Shown: one piece after another, positions 16,276 through 26,174 of the stretch
Layout: each line of letters begins with the position of its first letter
Numbering within the stretch: the stretch's first letter is position 1
Assembly: GCA_035764005.1 (NCBI GenBank)
Contig: DASTZZ010000111.1
Span: 96,363 to 160,362 of the forward strand
Origin: Terriglobales bacterium
Lineage (GTDB): Bacteria > Acidobacteriota > Terriglobia > Terriglobales > Acidobacteriaceae
DNA length: 64,000 nucleotides
Reading direction: 5' to 3'
Notes under the pieces: model-generated
The model's input: only the letters and a program-made list of their open reading frames with translations
Told to the model about the DNA's origin: nothing
Database searches by the model: none
Made by a program: the position numbers and the translations under genes

Positions 16276-19200
16276 TTAATCCATCTCGCGCATCCGCATC
16301 GAACCCGGGCCTGACGAAGGCGCTCCGCCTTCGGCTGCGTTCTGCTCTTTTTGCCAATCCTGCTCCGAGATCACCTCGATGGGCAGCAGTTTCTTTGTTA
16401 TCAGCTTCTTGTTCATCGAAAGCTCAGGCGTGACCAGTTTCTGGAATTCGTTGATCACGTCTTCGAGTTCACGGCCGAGCACATCGGTGCGGGCGACCTG
16501 CGAATCCGTGGGCTTGCCCTCGTAGCCGTTCACGTCGCTGTAGAGGCCGGCGAGGAATTCGCGCAAGCGTTCTTCGCCGGTGATCGCGCCGCCTTCTTTC
16601 GTGGCCACAATCTTGCCACGAATCACGTCCACATCAGCGGCTAGCTTCGTAAGCCGCTGCTTGAGCGGATCGTTGTTCTTGAGCTGACTTGCATCGCGAT
16701 TTGCTGTATCACGAACATTGACAATCGCGTCTACTGCCCAGCTCATATGGTTGAGAAGGGCGGACAGTTTGGTCGCGAGATCGAACTGCGCCTTACGATC
16801 TTCAACCGTGTACTTCGCCCGGGGATCCAGCACCACGTTGATCTTTTCGGTGTAGGTTTTGTCACCCTTCGTCATCTTCACCGTATACGTGCCGGGAAGA
16901 ACGCGCGGGCCAAACGCGGCTCCAAATGCCGCACTAGCTGCTGGTGGAACTTTCGGCGGCTTCAGGTGCATCGACCAGGTCACGCGATTCACGCCGCGAT
17001 GCTTGCTGGTGTTGACCGAATCCACGAATTTGCCCTGATCGTCGAAGATCTCGATCTTCAGGTCGCCGAAGATGTGGCGCGTGCGCTGATAGTACGGAAT
17101 CGTCGCCTCTTCCGGACGATTCTGCCCGTTGAACGAGTTCGCGCCTTCGGGCCACCCGCCTTGGGTCTCCATCCACTGCACTGCCGGCGGGGTCGGCAGG
17201 AATCCCGCGTCTTCCTGCATGATCTGCGGCGTCAGCGCGCGCAACGGAGAGATGTCGTCGATGATCCAGATACCACGCCCGTGTGTGGCCAGCACAAGAT
17301 CGTTGGTGCGCGGCTGAATTACAAGATCATCAACCGGAACTGCCGGGAAGCTGCTGCCTTTGTACTGCGCCCAACGCTCGCCGCCATCGTTGCTGACGAA
17401 GAGCCCAAATTCAGTTCCAAGAAAAAGCAGGTTGGGACTGACCAAGTCCTCCTTTATGACGTGTGCCCAGCCGCGCACTCCGCTGTCGTTCGCGACGATC
17501 GACTTCCACGTTTTGCCGAAGTCAGAGGTTTTAAAAACGTGCGGAGTCATATCGCCGTACATATGACGATCGACTGCGGCGTATGCCGTACCCTCATCAA
17601 AGCGACTGGCCTCAACCCACGCTATCCATGAGCCTTGTCCCGCTTCGGAAACATTTCCGATGACGTTCGTCCAGTTCTTGCCGCCATCGCGAGTCACTTG
17701 AATATTTCCGTCGTCGGTTCCCACCCAGATCACTTGGCCATTCTTCGGAGATTCAGAAATCGAATAAATCGTCGTGTTCATCTCCGCCGCGGAGTTATCG
17801 ACGGTGATGCCGCCGGATTCCTCCTGCTTCTGCTTCTCCGGGTTGTTGGTGCTTAGGTCCGGGGAGATGCGCTCCCATGATTGCCCGTGATCGCGCGAGC
17901 GAAAGAGGAACTGCGCTCCGAGATAAAGAGTGTTCTTGTCGTTCGGGCTTACCTGGATGGGAGTGTTCCAGTTGAAGCGCAGCTTCTTCTCACCATATTG
18001 CGGATACGGTTTGATTGCGCGCGTCTCGTGCGTCCAGCGATTCACGCGTCCGATCTCGCCGCCCTGCGCTTCAGCGTAGAGGTAATCGCGATCCGACGGA
18101 TCCTCCCACATCCAGAAGCCATCGCCGCCGTACATATTTTCCCAACGCGAATTGCTCACGCCGCCGGGGTAAGATGAATCACCCACCCACGAGCTGTTGT
18201 CCTGCAGTCCGCCGTAGACGTGATAGGGAATATTGTTGTCGACGCTCACGTGATAGAACTGCGAGATTGGCAGGTTCATCTGGTGCTCCCATCGCGATCC
18301 GCCATCGAAGCTGCGCCATACACCCCCGTCGTCGGTAGCAAAGACCGTGTTGGTGTCGTTGGGATCGATCCAGACGTCATGAAAGTCGCCATGCGCCTGA
18401 TTGGAAACTGCGCTGAAGCTCTCGCCGCCGTTCACGCTCAAGAGCAGCACCAGATCAACTTTGAAGATTTTGTTTTCGTTCTTGGGATCGACGATCAGGT
18501 TGGCAAAGTAGAACGGACGCCACACCATGTACTGACTGGCATCGAGCTTCTTCCAGCTTTGTCCGCCATCGTCGCTGCGATAGAGCGCGCTGGCTTTGCA
18601 CTCAATCATCGCGTACACCGTCTGCGGTTTCGACGGAGCTACCGCAATAGCAATGCGCCCGTATGGTTTCGCAGGCAGGCCTTTGGCGTTGCTCTCATTG
18701 ATCTCGCTCCAGTGCTCGCCCCCATCGGTCGATTTGAAGATGCCGCTGCCCGGACCTCCTGAACGGAACGTCCAAGCTTGACGGCGGAAGTCCCACGTAG
18801 TGGCGTAGATCGTGTTCGAATCCTGCGGACTCGCCGACATCTGTCCGCAACCGGTCGAGCGATTCGCTCCGGCGAGCACCTTGCGCCAGTTCTGCCCGCC
18901 ATCCGTCGTTTTGTAAACTCCGCCGGCATCGTTGTCCGCGAATGCCGATCCAGTGGCGCAGACCAAAACGGAATTTCCGTCTTTGGGATTCACGAGAATC
19001 TTGACAATGTGCTCAGTGTCCTTGAGTCCAACGTTGTTCCAGTTCTCGCCGCCGTCGGTCGATTTGTAAATCCCGTCGCCGATGGAGACGCTGTTTCGCA
19101 TCCAGCTCTCACCGCTACCCGCCCATACGATTTTTGTATTCGTGGAATCGACCGCAAGGGCGCCAATCGATTGCACATCCGGCTGGTCAAAGACCGAACG

Positions 19201-19479
19201 GAAGCTGCTGCCGCCATTCACCGACTTCCACACGCCGCCACTCGCGGCGCCTATGAACACCGTAAGACGGCCGTGATCGCTATAGGCGGTGACTGCAGCG
19301 ACGCGTCCGCTCATCGTCGCGGAGCCGATGTTGCGCGCCGGCAGTCCCGAAATGGTACCGGCATCGAAGCGCACGGGACGGGGCTGCGGCTGCTGCGCGA
19401 AAACACTGATTGGAACTACAAGAGCAAGAAGGAATAATTGAGAACACAAAAGAAAATGCTTTCTGCGGCTAAACATCAT
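16276..19479 (-). CDS. Sortilin/VPS10-type Asp-box (BNR) repeat protein, secreted
   Basis: 1067 residues from ATG 19479, picked because the preceding 25 codons of the open frame are non-conserved and a signal peptide follows (FSRRKHFLLCSQLFLLALVV, cut after VFAQ). At least ten Asp-box motifs (S/T-x-D-x-G-x-x-W/F) are visible: SVNGGSSF, STDGGENW, TTDGGQNW, STDGGEHW, SDDGGQSW, SFDGGSRW, SRDHGQSW, TRDGGKNW, TSDFGKTW, SNDGGERW. They define a large beta-propeller such as the ten-bladed VPS10 fold. The last ~270 residues hold a FlgD/Ig-like sandwich (LKIEIFDDQGKFVDSV, GTYTVKMTKGDKTY) and a helical tail. Acidobacteria carry many such proteins, often annotated as glycosyl hydrolases; no catalytic site can be identified. 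Confidence 0.9.
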   Translation of the reverse strand: MMFSRRKHFLLCSQLFLLALVVPISVFAQQPQPRPVRFDAGTISGLPARNIGSATMSGRVAAVTAYSDHGRLTVFIGAASGGVWKSVNGGSSFRSVFDQPDVQSIGALAVDSTNTKIVWAGSGESWMRNSVSIGDGIYKSTDGGENWNNVGLKDTEHIVKILVNPKDGNSVLVCATGSAFADNDAGGVYKTTDGGQNWRKVLAGANRSTGCGQMSASPQDSNTIYATTWDFRRQAWTFRSGGPGSGIFKSTDGGEHWSEINESNAKGLPAKPYGRIAIAVAPSKPQTVYAMIECKASALYRSDDGGQSWKKLDASQYMVWRPFYFANLIVDPKNENKIFKVDLVLLLSVNGGESFSAVSNQAHGDFHDVWIDPNDTNTVFATDDGGVWRSFDGGSRWEHQMNLPISQFYHVSVDNNIPYHVYGGLQDNSSWVGDSSYPGGVSNSRWENMYGGDGFWMWEDPSDRDYLYAEAQGGEIGRVNRWTHETRAIKPYPQYGEKKLRFNWNTPIQVSPNDKNTLYLGAQFLFRSRDHGQSWERISPDLSTNNPEKQKQEESGGITVDNSAAEMNTTIYSISESPKNGQVIWVGTDDGNIQVTRDGGKNWTNVIGNVSEAGQGSWIAWVEASRFDEGTAYAAVDRHMYGDMTPHVFKTSDFGKTWKSIVANDSGVRGWAHVIKEDLVSPNLLFLGTEFGLFVSNDGGERWAQYKGSSFPAVPVDDLVIQPRTNDLVLATHGRGIWIIDDISPLRALTPQIMQEDAGFLPTPPAVQWMETQGGWPEGANSFNGQNRPEEATIPYYQRTRHIFGDLKIEIFDDQGKFVDSVNTSKHRGVNRVTWSMHLKPPKVPPAASAAFGAAFGPRVLPGTYTVKMTKGDKTYTEKINVVLDPRAKYTVEDRKAQFDLATKLSALLNHMSWAVDAIVNVRDTANRDASQLKNNDPLKQRLTKLAADVDVIRGKIVATKEGGAITGEERLREFLAGLYSDVNGYEGKPTDSQVARTDVLGRELEDVINEFQKLVTPELSMNKKLITKKLLPIEVISEQDWQKEQNAAEGGAPSSGPGSMRMREMD

Positions 19480-19632
19480 TGTCTGGCATTCCTCTCGGTA
19501 GATAGGGCGATTCTTTTGACTTGTTGACGAAACAGGCGACACGCATATGACCAACTCGTTCCTTCTATACGCACTGTCATCCGTCGCGTCGCTGCGAAGC
19601 AGTATCGAATCGGGAACAACTGCCTTTGCGAC

Positions 19633-19681
19633 GCGGGGGATCTGCTGTTCGTGCGAGTGAATTCAACAGCAGGTCCCCCGC
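19633..19681. repeat. Intergenic hairpin
   Basis: In the 319-bp gap 19480-19798: GCGGGGGATCTGCTGTT pairs with AACAGCAGGTCCCCCGC (one mismatch in 17) around a 15-base loop. No poly-T follows closely. Nothing else was recognised in the gap, which probably also holds the promoter of the Asp-box gene. Confidence 0.75.
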
Positions 19682-19798
19682 GCAGCAAAAACAACTCTCC
19701 AGCATCCTCACTTTTATGGCGGCTGCGCGAGGGATGACAGTTCCTGGAGATGTTGCGGTTGCATTTCGCCGTAACGTTCATCTAGCGACTTTCGTTAG

Positions 19799-20569
19799 CT
19801 ATTTGAGTCCCGGTTTCGACCCTGCAGGCTTCGCCGGCGCGGCGGGCGCGCTCGGCATCTTGAACTGGGTATCGGGGATATCGACGTTGGCTTCCATTTT
19901 CTCGATGGTGACTGTCCCTTTCTGGTTCGGACGGTTCTTGGGGCCGCTTGAGATCGAAAACGGGAAGTAGACTCCGTTCACCTGTTTGTACGACCCAAGA
20001 TCGGTCTGCGTCTCGCGGACGGCGCCGCGGATGAACTGCTGGCGATCGGTGCGAATCTCGATGTAGGTATCGGGATCGAGATACATGTAAACGATGTCGC
20101 CGTTTTTTAATGTGACCTTCAGCCGATAGACGTCGTCGCCATCCACGGTATCGTGACCGAGATACTCAACCGTGTTTCCTTTTTCCTTGTAGTCGACCAA
20201 CGGTCCGTAGAAATCGGCATCTTCGCTGATATCGCGCAGATCGTCTTCACCCAACATCTCAGGGTCGCGTCGGCCCTCGAACGGCGAGATCTGCCAGCCG
20301 ACGTTGCCGTCGTAGGCCTGAATTTGCGTCATGCCCTGAATGGTGAACATCTCGCGCAGATCGTCTGGAGCCTTAGCTTCTTCCGCAACCTGAGCAGTGA
20401 AGCTGCCTTGCTGATATTTGCCGGAAAACTTCAGCGACTTGATGGCCTTGATCTTCTCCAGACCGCCCTTGGCCTGAAGGTTCTTGGCCACAAGCTCATC
20501 GGCAGTTTGGGCCGACAGAACGGTCGTGCCGCAGGCGATCGCCAGCACCAGACCCAGTCCTTTACGCAT
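19799..20569 (-). CDS. Periplasmic protein of the outer-membrane lipoprotein-sorting (LolA/LppX-like) type
   Basis: 256 residues from ATG 20569 (GGAG 8 bases upstream; signal peptide RKGLGLVLAIACGTTVLSAQ). The mature part begins TADELVAKNLQAKGGLEKIK, the usual opening of LolA-like or DUF-type outer-membrane lipoprotein-sorting proteins, and continues with antiparallel strands (LKFSGKYQQGSFTAQVAEE, VEYLGHDTVDGDDVYRLKVT, GDIVYMYLDPDTYIEIRTD, VNGVYFPFSISSG). It should fold as an open beta-barrel binding a lipid or similar ligand. The Pro/Ala-rich tail is disordered. No operon partner; specific role unknown. Confidence 0.82.
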   Translation of the reverse strand: MRKGLGLVLAIACGTTVLSAQTADELVAKNLQAKGGLEKIKAIKSLKFSGKYQQGSFTAQVAEEAKAPDDLREMFTIQGMTQIQAYDGNVGWQISPFEGRRDPEMLGEDDLRDISEDADFYGPLVDYKEKGNTVEYLGHDTVDGDDVYRLKVTLKNGDIVYMYLDPDTYIEIRTDRQQFIRGAVRETQTDLGSYKQVNGVYFPFSISSGPKNRPNQKGTVTIEKMEANVDIPDTQFKMPSAPAAPAKPAGSKPGLK

Positions 20570-21041
20570 CAGAATTGCTCCTTCATTAGTACGGCGAGTG
20601 TGCCGCCTTCGACTCGATTCAGTTGTGAAAATTGAAAACGGGAAAGTGTACATCAAGGGAGCAAGTTGCTCGTCGCAAATGCGATGGGACTCGTCCCATG
20701 CTGTGAAGCTTACCGGGGCGGAATTGAAGGCGGGTTTACAACCTCGCCGTTTTCACCGAAAACGAGGCAAGCCAATTGTCGTTTTGTCTGCACGAGTTTC
20801 GCAGGAGTGTTGGCAGCTAAGAATTTTCGAGCAACCTGAAAGAAGTGCTCTTTATCGCTGACTGAAGTGGGCCTTCCGCCGTTGCGTTTGAAACGTTCTC
20901 TCTTCCTCATGCTGAAAAGACTTAGAAAATTGTACACATTCCGATCTTACCGATGACCGATCGCCCAATTTCCTCTCGGCGTATCATTAGATTTAACTCT
21001 GACCCAACCTTCCCCGGTCACAAGAGCCATCGGAGCAGTCA
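20570..21041. other. Intergenic region with no confident gene
   Basis: 472 bp between divergent genes. A 75-codon minus-strand open frame (20710-20937; MRKRERFKRNGGRPTS internal) has no ribosome site and no recognised similarity, so it is not called. The region holds the promoters of the lipoprotein-type gene and of deoC. A GGAG lies 7 bases before the deoC start at 21042. Confidence 0.5.
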
Positions 21042-22049
21042 ATGGCGGTGAAAACCGATTTTGAGTATCGCGTAACGGAAACGCGTGCGCAGCAGCTCGA
21101 GCTGCAGCCGAATCGTGGTGTGCCTCTCAATCTCGACTGGGTGGAAGACGTCCGCATAAATACCAGTGCCGTCGAGCGACGCGCCGAGTCGCTGACTAAG
21201 CGGCGCACGGTGAAGAAAGATTGGCAGGCGGCATGGCTGCTGCGCGCGATCTCGTGCATGGATCTCACTACGCTCTCCGGCGACGATACCGAGCAACGCG
21301 TCCTTCGACTTTGTGCTAAGGCGAAGCAACCCGTCCAGCACAGCATCATGAAGCAGCTCGGACTGGAAGATTTCCGGCTCAAAGTGGCCGCGGTATGCGT
21401 TTATCACAGCTTCGTTGAGACTGCGTTGCGCGCGCTTGAGGGTACGGGCATCAATGTAGCTGCTGTCTCGACCGGATTTCCTGCTGGACTTTCACCATTG
21501 GCGGAGCGCGTAGGGGAAATTCGCCGCTCGGTAGCTGCTGGAGCGCAGGAGATCGATGTGGTCATCACACGCGCACACGTCTTCGGCGGCCGATGGCAGG
21601 CACTCTTTGACGAGGTTGCAACATTCAAAGAAGCATGCGGCAAAGCGCACATGAAGGTGATCCTCGGGACGGGCGATCTGGTGACGCTGCGCAATGTCGC
21701 TCGTGCCAGCAAGGTTGCCATGATGGCAGGTGCAGATTTCATCAAGACCTCGACCGGAAAGGAAAGCGTGAATGCCACTTTGCCGGTAGGTCTGGTCATG
21801 GTTCGTGCCATACGCGAATACGTCGCGCACACCGGCATGGCGGTGGGATTCAAACCTGCAGGCGGCATCCGCACCGCAAAGCAGTCGCTCGATTGGCTCG
21901 CGCTTATGAAAGAAGAACTGGGAGATCGCTGGCTCGATGCAAGTCTGTTCCGCTTCGGCGCAAGCGGAATGCTCGCCGACATCGAGCGGCAGCTCGAATA
22001 CTACGCAACCGGACGTTACTCGGCGGATTACAGGCATCCGATTGCGTGA
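21042..22049 (+). CDS. deoC: Deoxyribose-phosphate aldolase
   Basis: 335 residues. DeoC cleaves 2-deoxyribose 5-phosphate into glyceraldehyde 3-phosphate and acetaldehyde through a Schiff base. The signature blocks are present: AVCVYHSFVETAL, VSTGFPAGLSPLAERVGEI, EIDVVITRAHVFGGRW (D172), ADFIKTSTGK with Schiff-base Lys235, and VGFKPAGGIRTAKQSLDW with the second catalytic Lys271. The protein carries about 60 extra N-terminal residues compared with the short bacterial enzymes, as in the longer actinobacterial/eukaryotic type. The aldehyde dehydrogenase next door probably oxidises the acetaldehyde formed. Confidence 0.95.
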   Translation: MAVKTDFEYRVTETRAQQLELQPNRGVPLNLDWVEDVRINTSAVERRAESLTKRRTVKKDWQAAWLLRAISCMDLTTLSGDDTEQRVLRLCAKAKQPVQHSIMKQLGLEDFRLKVAAVCVYHSFVETALRALEGTGINVAAVSTGFPAGLSPLAERVGEIRRSVAAGAQEIDVVITRAHVFGGRWQALFDEVATFKEACGKAHMKVILGTGDLVTLRNVARASKVAMMAGADFIKTSTGKESVNATLPVGLVMVRAIREYVAHTGMAVGFKPAGGIRTAKQSLDWLALMKEELGDRWLDASLFRFGASGMLADIERQLEYYATGRYSADYRHPIA

Positions 22050-22062
22050 GGAAAGACACTAG

Positions 22063-22131
22063 CATTCAGCAATCAGCATTCAGCACTCAGGGTTGCTGAC
22101 GGCTGATTGCTGATGGCTGACTGCTAATTTC
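22063..22131. repeat. Short inverted and direct repeats between deoC and the ALDH gene
   Basis: Alternating CAGCAATCAGCATTCAGCA and its complement-like part GCTGATTGCTGATGGCTGA form an imperfect hairpin directly before the aldehyde dehydrogenase ATG. No good ribosome site is seen between hairpin and start. Confidence 0.65.
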
Positions 22132-24522
22132 ATGTCTAAGATCGCGGAAAAATTCGCCACCATGGAGTACGGCCCGGCGCTGGAGGATGCGAAAGAGGCG
22201 CTGAGCTGGCTCGATCGCCACAAGCGGCACTTTGGGCACTTCATCAAAGGAAGCTGGCAGGAGCCGGTCGAGGGAGAGTACTTCGATACCACCGATCCGT
22301 CGACAGGTGACAAGCTTGCGGCCGTCGCTCAAGGGAGCGCGAAAGATGTAGATGCGGCGGTGAAAGCGGCGCGCGCAGCTTTCCCATCGTGGAACTCCCT
22401 CACAACGCATGCGCGAGCTCGCTACCTCTATGCTCTCGCCCGGCAGATACAGAAGCATTCGCGGCGGCTCGCGGTTTTGGAGACGCTTGACAACGGCAAG
22501 CCGATCCGGGAAAGCCGCGATATTGATATTCCGCTGGTTGCGCGCCACTTCTATCATCACGCCGGGTGGGCGCAGATTCTCAACGAAGAATTTCCCGGCT
22601 ACGAAGCTTGCGGCGTTGTAGGACAAGTGATTCCATGGAACTTCCCGCTGCTCATGCTGGCATGGAAGATCGCGCCGGCTCTTGCGACCGGCAACACCGT
22701 TGTCTTGAAGCCCGCGGAGTTCACGCCGCTCACGGCTCTGGCCTTCGCGGACATCTGTCACGAGATTGGGTTGCCGGCCGGCGTGGTGAACATCATCACC
22801 GGCGATGGCCGCACGGGAGAGGCGCTGGTTAAGCATCCCGATGTAGACAAGATTGCCTTCACCGGCTCAACTGAGGTTGGGCGCGCGATTCGCAAAGCCA
22901 CCGCAGCCAGCCACAAGAAGCTTTCACTTGAACTCGGCGGCAAGTCTCCGTACATCATCTTCGATGATGCCGATCTCGACAGCGCAGTAGAGGGACTGGT
23001 CGATGGGATCTGGTTCAACCAGGGACAGGTCTGCTGCGCGGGCTCGCGTCTGCTGATGCAGGAGAGCGTTGCCGATGCATTGGTCAACAAGATTCGGGCG
23101 CGGATGGAGACTCTTCGCGTAGGTGCGCCTCTGGATAAAGCCATCGATATCGGGGCGATTGTCGCTCCCGTTCAGCTCGAACGCATTCGCCGTCTGGTCG
23201 ATCAAGGCGTTGCCGAGGGAGCGACCTGCTGCCAGCCCGGAACGCAGCTTCCCATTAAGGGGCTGTATTATCCGCCGACGCTTCTCACGAATGTTCATCC
23301 CAGCTCAACGGTGGCGCAGGAAGAGATCTTCGGGCCCGTGCTTGCGGCCATGACCTTCCGCACATTGCGCGAGGCCGTCGAATTGGCAAACAACACAACG
23401 TACGGCCTGGCCGCGAGCGTTTGGAGCGAGAACATTAACGTCGCTCTCCAGGTCGCCTCGCACATCAAAGCCGGCGTGGTCTGGGTGAACAGCACGAACC
23501 TATTCGACGCGGCCTGCGGCTTCGGCGGCTATCGCGAGAGTGGCTATGGACGCGAAGGCGGACGCGAAGGGCTGCTCGAGTACCTCGAGCCATCTTGGTT
23601 CAAGAGAGCTCCGCTGCTGCTAAAGAGCACGAAAAATGTGGAGCAGCAAGCAGGAGACGAAGAACCCTCGCCCGGCATTCCAGGCATCGACAGAACGGTG
23701 AAGCTTTACATCGGCGGCAAACAGGCTCGTCCCGATTCGGGATACAGCTTTCCGGTGTATGGAGCTGACGGTGCACTGCTCGGCGAAGCACCACTGGGAA
23801 ATCGTAAAGATATCCGCAATGCAGTTGAAGCTGCGCGCAAAGCCGAATCCTGGGAAAAGGCGACTGCACACAATCGCGCTCAGATCCTGTACTACATGGC
23901 CGAAAACCTGTCGCAACGCGCGACAGAAATTGCTGCGCGATTGGCGCGAGCTGTAGGCGAAAAGCAGGCCTCGGCCGAGGTTGAGCGCAGCATCGAGCGC
24001 ATCTTCTCTTATGCGGCCTGGGCAGACAAGTTCGATGGGGCGGTGCACAATCCACCGTTCCGCAATGTTTCCATTGCGATGAATGAGCCGATTGGGACGG
24101 TAGCAATTGTCGCTCCAGCAGAAGAGCCTCTGCTCGGATTCCTTTCCCTCGTCTTGCCGACGATTGCAATGGGAAACACCGTCGTAGCGATTCCGTCCGA
24201 ACGTTATCCGCTGATTACCGGCGACTTGTACCAGCTCTTCGATACCAGCGATCTCCCGGCAGGCGTGGTGAACATCGTCACGGGACGAGTCGCGGAACTC
24301 ACGAAAGTTCTGGCCGAGCACGACGACGTCGATGGCGTCTGGTGCTTCTCTGACGAAAGCGCGGCTGCGCAGGTAAAGGCACTGTCAATCGGAAATCTGA
24401 AGCAGGTCTTCACCAATGAAGGTCGCGCTATCGACTGGTTCAAGAACGATCAAGCCGAGGGCCGCTGGTTCCTTCAGCATGCAGTACAAGTGAAGAACAT
24501 CTGGGTGCCATACGGAGAGTAA
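22132..24522 (+). CDS. ALDH16-like double-domain aldehyde dehydrogenase
   Basis: 796 residues, about 1.6 times a normal aldehyde dehydrogenase. The N-terminal half (about 35-510) is complete: NAD-site motif [29 protein letters not shown], general-base Glu in [12 protein letters not shown], catalytic Cys301 in [11 protein letters not shown], and [13 protein letters not shown]. The C-terminal part (about 535-796) is a second ALDH-like segment ([31 protein letters not shown]) lacking the Cys motif. This layout matches the ALDH16 family. It lies 82 bp behind deoC on the same strand; together they would turn deoxyribose phosphate into glyceraldehyde phosphate plus acetate. It may equally serve other aldehydes. 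Confidence 0.93.
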   Translation: MSKIAEKFATMEYGPALEDAKEALSWLDRHKRHFGHFIKGSWQEPVEGEYFDTTDPSTGDKLAAVAQGSAKDVDAAVKAARAAFPSWNSLTTHARARYLYALARQIQKHSRRLAVLETLDNGKPIRESRDIDIPLVARHFYHHAGWAQILNEEFPGYEACGVVGQVIPWNFPLLMLAWKIAPALATGNTVVLKPAEFTPLTALAFADICHEIGLPAGVVNIITGDGRTGEALVKHPDVDKIAFTGSTEVGRAIRKATAASHKKLSLELGGKSPYIIFDDADLDSAVEGLVDGIWFNQGQVCCAGSRLLMQESVADALVNKIRARMETLRVGAPLDKAIDIGAIVAPVQLERIRRLVDQGVAEGATCCQPGTQLPIKGLYYPPTLLTNVHPSSTVAQEEIFGPVLAAMTFRTLREAVELANNTTYGLAASVWSENINVALQVASHIKAGVVWVNSTNLFDAACGFGGYRESGYGREGGREGLLEYLEPSWFKRAPLLLKSTKNVEQQAGDEEPSPGIPGIDRTVKLYIGGKQARPDSGYSFPVYGADGALLGEAPLGNRKDIRNAVEAARKAESWEKATAHNRAQILYYMAENLSQRATEIAARLARAVGEKQASAEVERSIERIFSYAAWADKFDGAVHNPPFRNVSIAMNEPIGTVAIVAPAEEPLLGFLSLVLPTIAMGNTVVAIPSERYPLITGDLYQLFDTSDLPAGVVNIVTGRVAELTKVLAEHDDVDGVWCFSDESAAAQVKALSIGNLKQVFTNEGRAIDWFKNDQAEGRWFLQHAVQVKNIWVPYGE

Positions 24523-24554
24523 CGCAAGCGGCGAGGATCGCGGGCTCATTGTCG

Positions 24555-24932
24555 ATGAAAGGTCCAGCTCCCAAGCACGATAAGGGTGAACACATTCAGC
24601 GTGTTCGCCGGATTTGTATGGCCCTGCCCGGAACAACCGAAAAGCTGTCGCATGGTGAGCCTACGTTCTTTGTAGCCAAGAAGGTCTATACCATGTTTGC
24701 CGACAACCATCACGACGATGGCCACATTGCCGTCTGGCTGCCCGCCGCGCCGGGAGCCCAGCCAGCCTTAATTCGCCAGAATCCCAAGGCTTACTTCAAG
24801 CCTCCTTATGTAGGCGTGCGCGGCTGGATCGGTGTCAATCTCGATCACCTTGATGAGGATGAATTGGGCGCCCACATCCACGAAGCGTGGCAGATGGTCG
24901 CCTCAAAAAATGCGAAGAGACGCGGGGTGTAG
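24555..24932 (+). CDS. MmcQ/YjbR-family protein
   Basis: 125 residues from ATG 24555 (an in-frame TTG two codons earlier is also possible). The sequence RVRRICMALPGTTEKLSHGEPTF is the start pattern of the MmcQ/YjbR double-wing fold; VYTMFADNHHDDGHIAVWL and GWIGVNLDHLDEDELGAHI continue it. Members are small, single-domain, and often described as DNA-binding, with no firm function. It lies 32 bp behind the aldehyde dehydrogenase gene, possibly co-transcribed. Confidence 0.88.
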   Translation: MKGPAPKHDKGEHIQRVRRICMALPGTTEKLSHGEPTFFVAKKVYTMFADNHHDDGHIAVWLPAAPGAQPALIRQNPKAYFKPPYVGVRGWIGVNLDHLDEDELGAHIHEAWQMVASKNAKRRGV

Positions 24933-25251
24933 CGGTGCTTGCTTTGCCGTTCGCACCATTGAGTTTCTTTGCCTGCTGCGAAAATTCCCTGTTCGGTGCT
25001 CCAAAATCCCTGGGGCTCGGGAATGTAGTCGCGCCTTTCGTCTAAGTCATATCCGATCAGCGGCAATACCGGCGTTTGTGAAGAATCCCTGCTCATTCGC
25101 TGTTAGTTCCCTGCCCTGCAGAAAAATTCGTCAAATTTCGGCAGAAACACGCAATTTCGCGAAATCCTGAAGAAAGTTCCCTCTATACTTCGCTGTTAAC
25201 GATTGGAATGGGAACTTCGGGGGCGGAACAAAGCGAAGATCGCCGCGACAA
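24933..25251. other. Intergenic region with recurring TTCCCTG motif
   Basis: 319 bp between convergent genes with no gene seen. Five short related motifs occur on the plus strand: AAATTCCCTGTTC, AAAATCCCTGGGG, AGAATCCCTGCTC, TAGTTCCCTGCCC, AAGTTCCCTCTAT. TTCGCTGTTA occurs twice after two of them. No clear hairpin terminator. Confidence 0.5.
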
Positions 25252-26022
25252 TCAGGCCGTCTTGGTAACAACTCGCGCCTGGGCGGCTGGAGAGATGTAC
25301 TTCCCCCCTACGGAGTTCATGCGAATGCGGAGTAGCTCGCCGAGCATTCGCGTACCGTCACGCATAGGGCTGATCTTGGAGCGATGATCGTGGGCCCACG
25401 AGACCGGGACTTCCGCCACACGCAGTCCATAGCGACGAGCCAGGAAAAGGATCTCGGGATCAAATCCCCAGCGTTCAATCTTCATATTTGGGAAGATCGT
25501 CGTAACAGCCTTCCGATTGAAGGCTTTAAACCCGCACTGGGTATCAACATACGAGAGTCCAAGAATCATGCGCAGCGCCCCATTGAAGGCTCGTCCGAGC
25601 ATGCGACGATGCAGCGGCTGCTTTCGCGTCTGCAGCTCGCTTTGCAGATAGCGGGAGCCAATAGCAACATCCGCCTGGCCACTCTCGATTACAGCGAAAA
25701 GCTTGTTCGCTTCCTCGATCGGAGATGACAGGTCGGCGTCAGTAAAAAGCAGCACCTGCCCCGAAGCATTCAGCATTCCGTTGCGGACACTATATCCTTT
25801 GCCGCGATTGCCCGGATTCTCCAGCACACGGATGATGGGATTCCGACCCGAGTACTCCTGAACGACCTCGGACGTGTTATCGCGGGAACCGTCGTTGACC
25901 ACGATAACTTCTGCCGACCATCGCGATTCGGCGATGTAGCTAAGAATACGGTCAAGACTGGCGCCGATACGTTCGGCCTCGTTATAAGCCGGGATGATGA
26001 TGCTGTAGAAGGGGGCGGGCAT
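25252..26022 (-). CDS. Family 2 glycosyltransferase, dolichyl-phosphate-glucose-synthase-like
   Basis: 256 residues from ATG 26022 (TTG 26031 is an alternative). GT-A fold: FYSIIIPAYNEAERIGAS, WSAEVIVVNDGSRDNTSE, the metal-binding LLFTDADLSSPIEEANKL, AIGSRYLQ, and YVDTQCGFKAFNRKAVTTIF, which is characteristic of enzymes moving glucose or mannose from a nucleotide sugar onto a polyprenyl phosphate. No C-terminal membrane helices, so it probably associates peripherally with the inner membrane. It could supply lipid-linked sugars to ArnT-like enzymes such as the one at 45824, but the loci are far apart. Confidence 0.9.
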   Translation of the reverse strand: MPAPFYSIIIPAYNEAERIGASLDRILSYIAESRWSAEVIVVNDGSRDNTSEVVQEYSGRNPIIRVLENPGNRGKGYSVRNGMLNASGQVLLFTDADLSSPIEEANKLFAVIESGQADVAIGSRYLQSELQTRKQPLHRRMLGRAFNGALRMILGLSYVDTQCGFKAFNRKAVTTIFPNMKIERWGFDPEILFLARRYGLRVAEVPVSWAHDHRSKISPMRDGTRMLGELLRIRMNSVGGKYISPAAQARVVTKTA

Positions 26023-26174
26023 TGGTGCCAATCCGGTACCTGAGACTTAGACGCTCACGATTGTACGTCAGTTGCTAAGGAAGTGGGATGGAATCAGTCC
26101 CGCTTTCTGTAACTTATGACCTAAGTGGGAATGATGCGGGCAACCTGCTCGGGAGTTGGTACCACACCTCGTCT

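Noticed and set aside
16747..17631. 294-codon plus-strand open frame
   Set aside because: Antisense to the Asp-box protein, which has clear repeated motifs in the other strand.
20710..20937. 75-codon minus-strand open frame between divergent genes
   Set aside because: No ribosome site, no recognised domain, and it lies where two promoters are needed.
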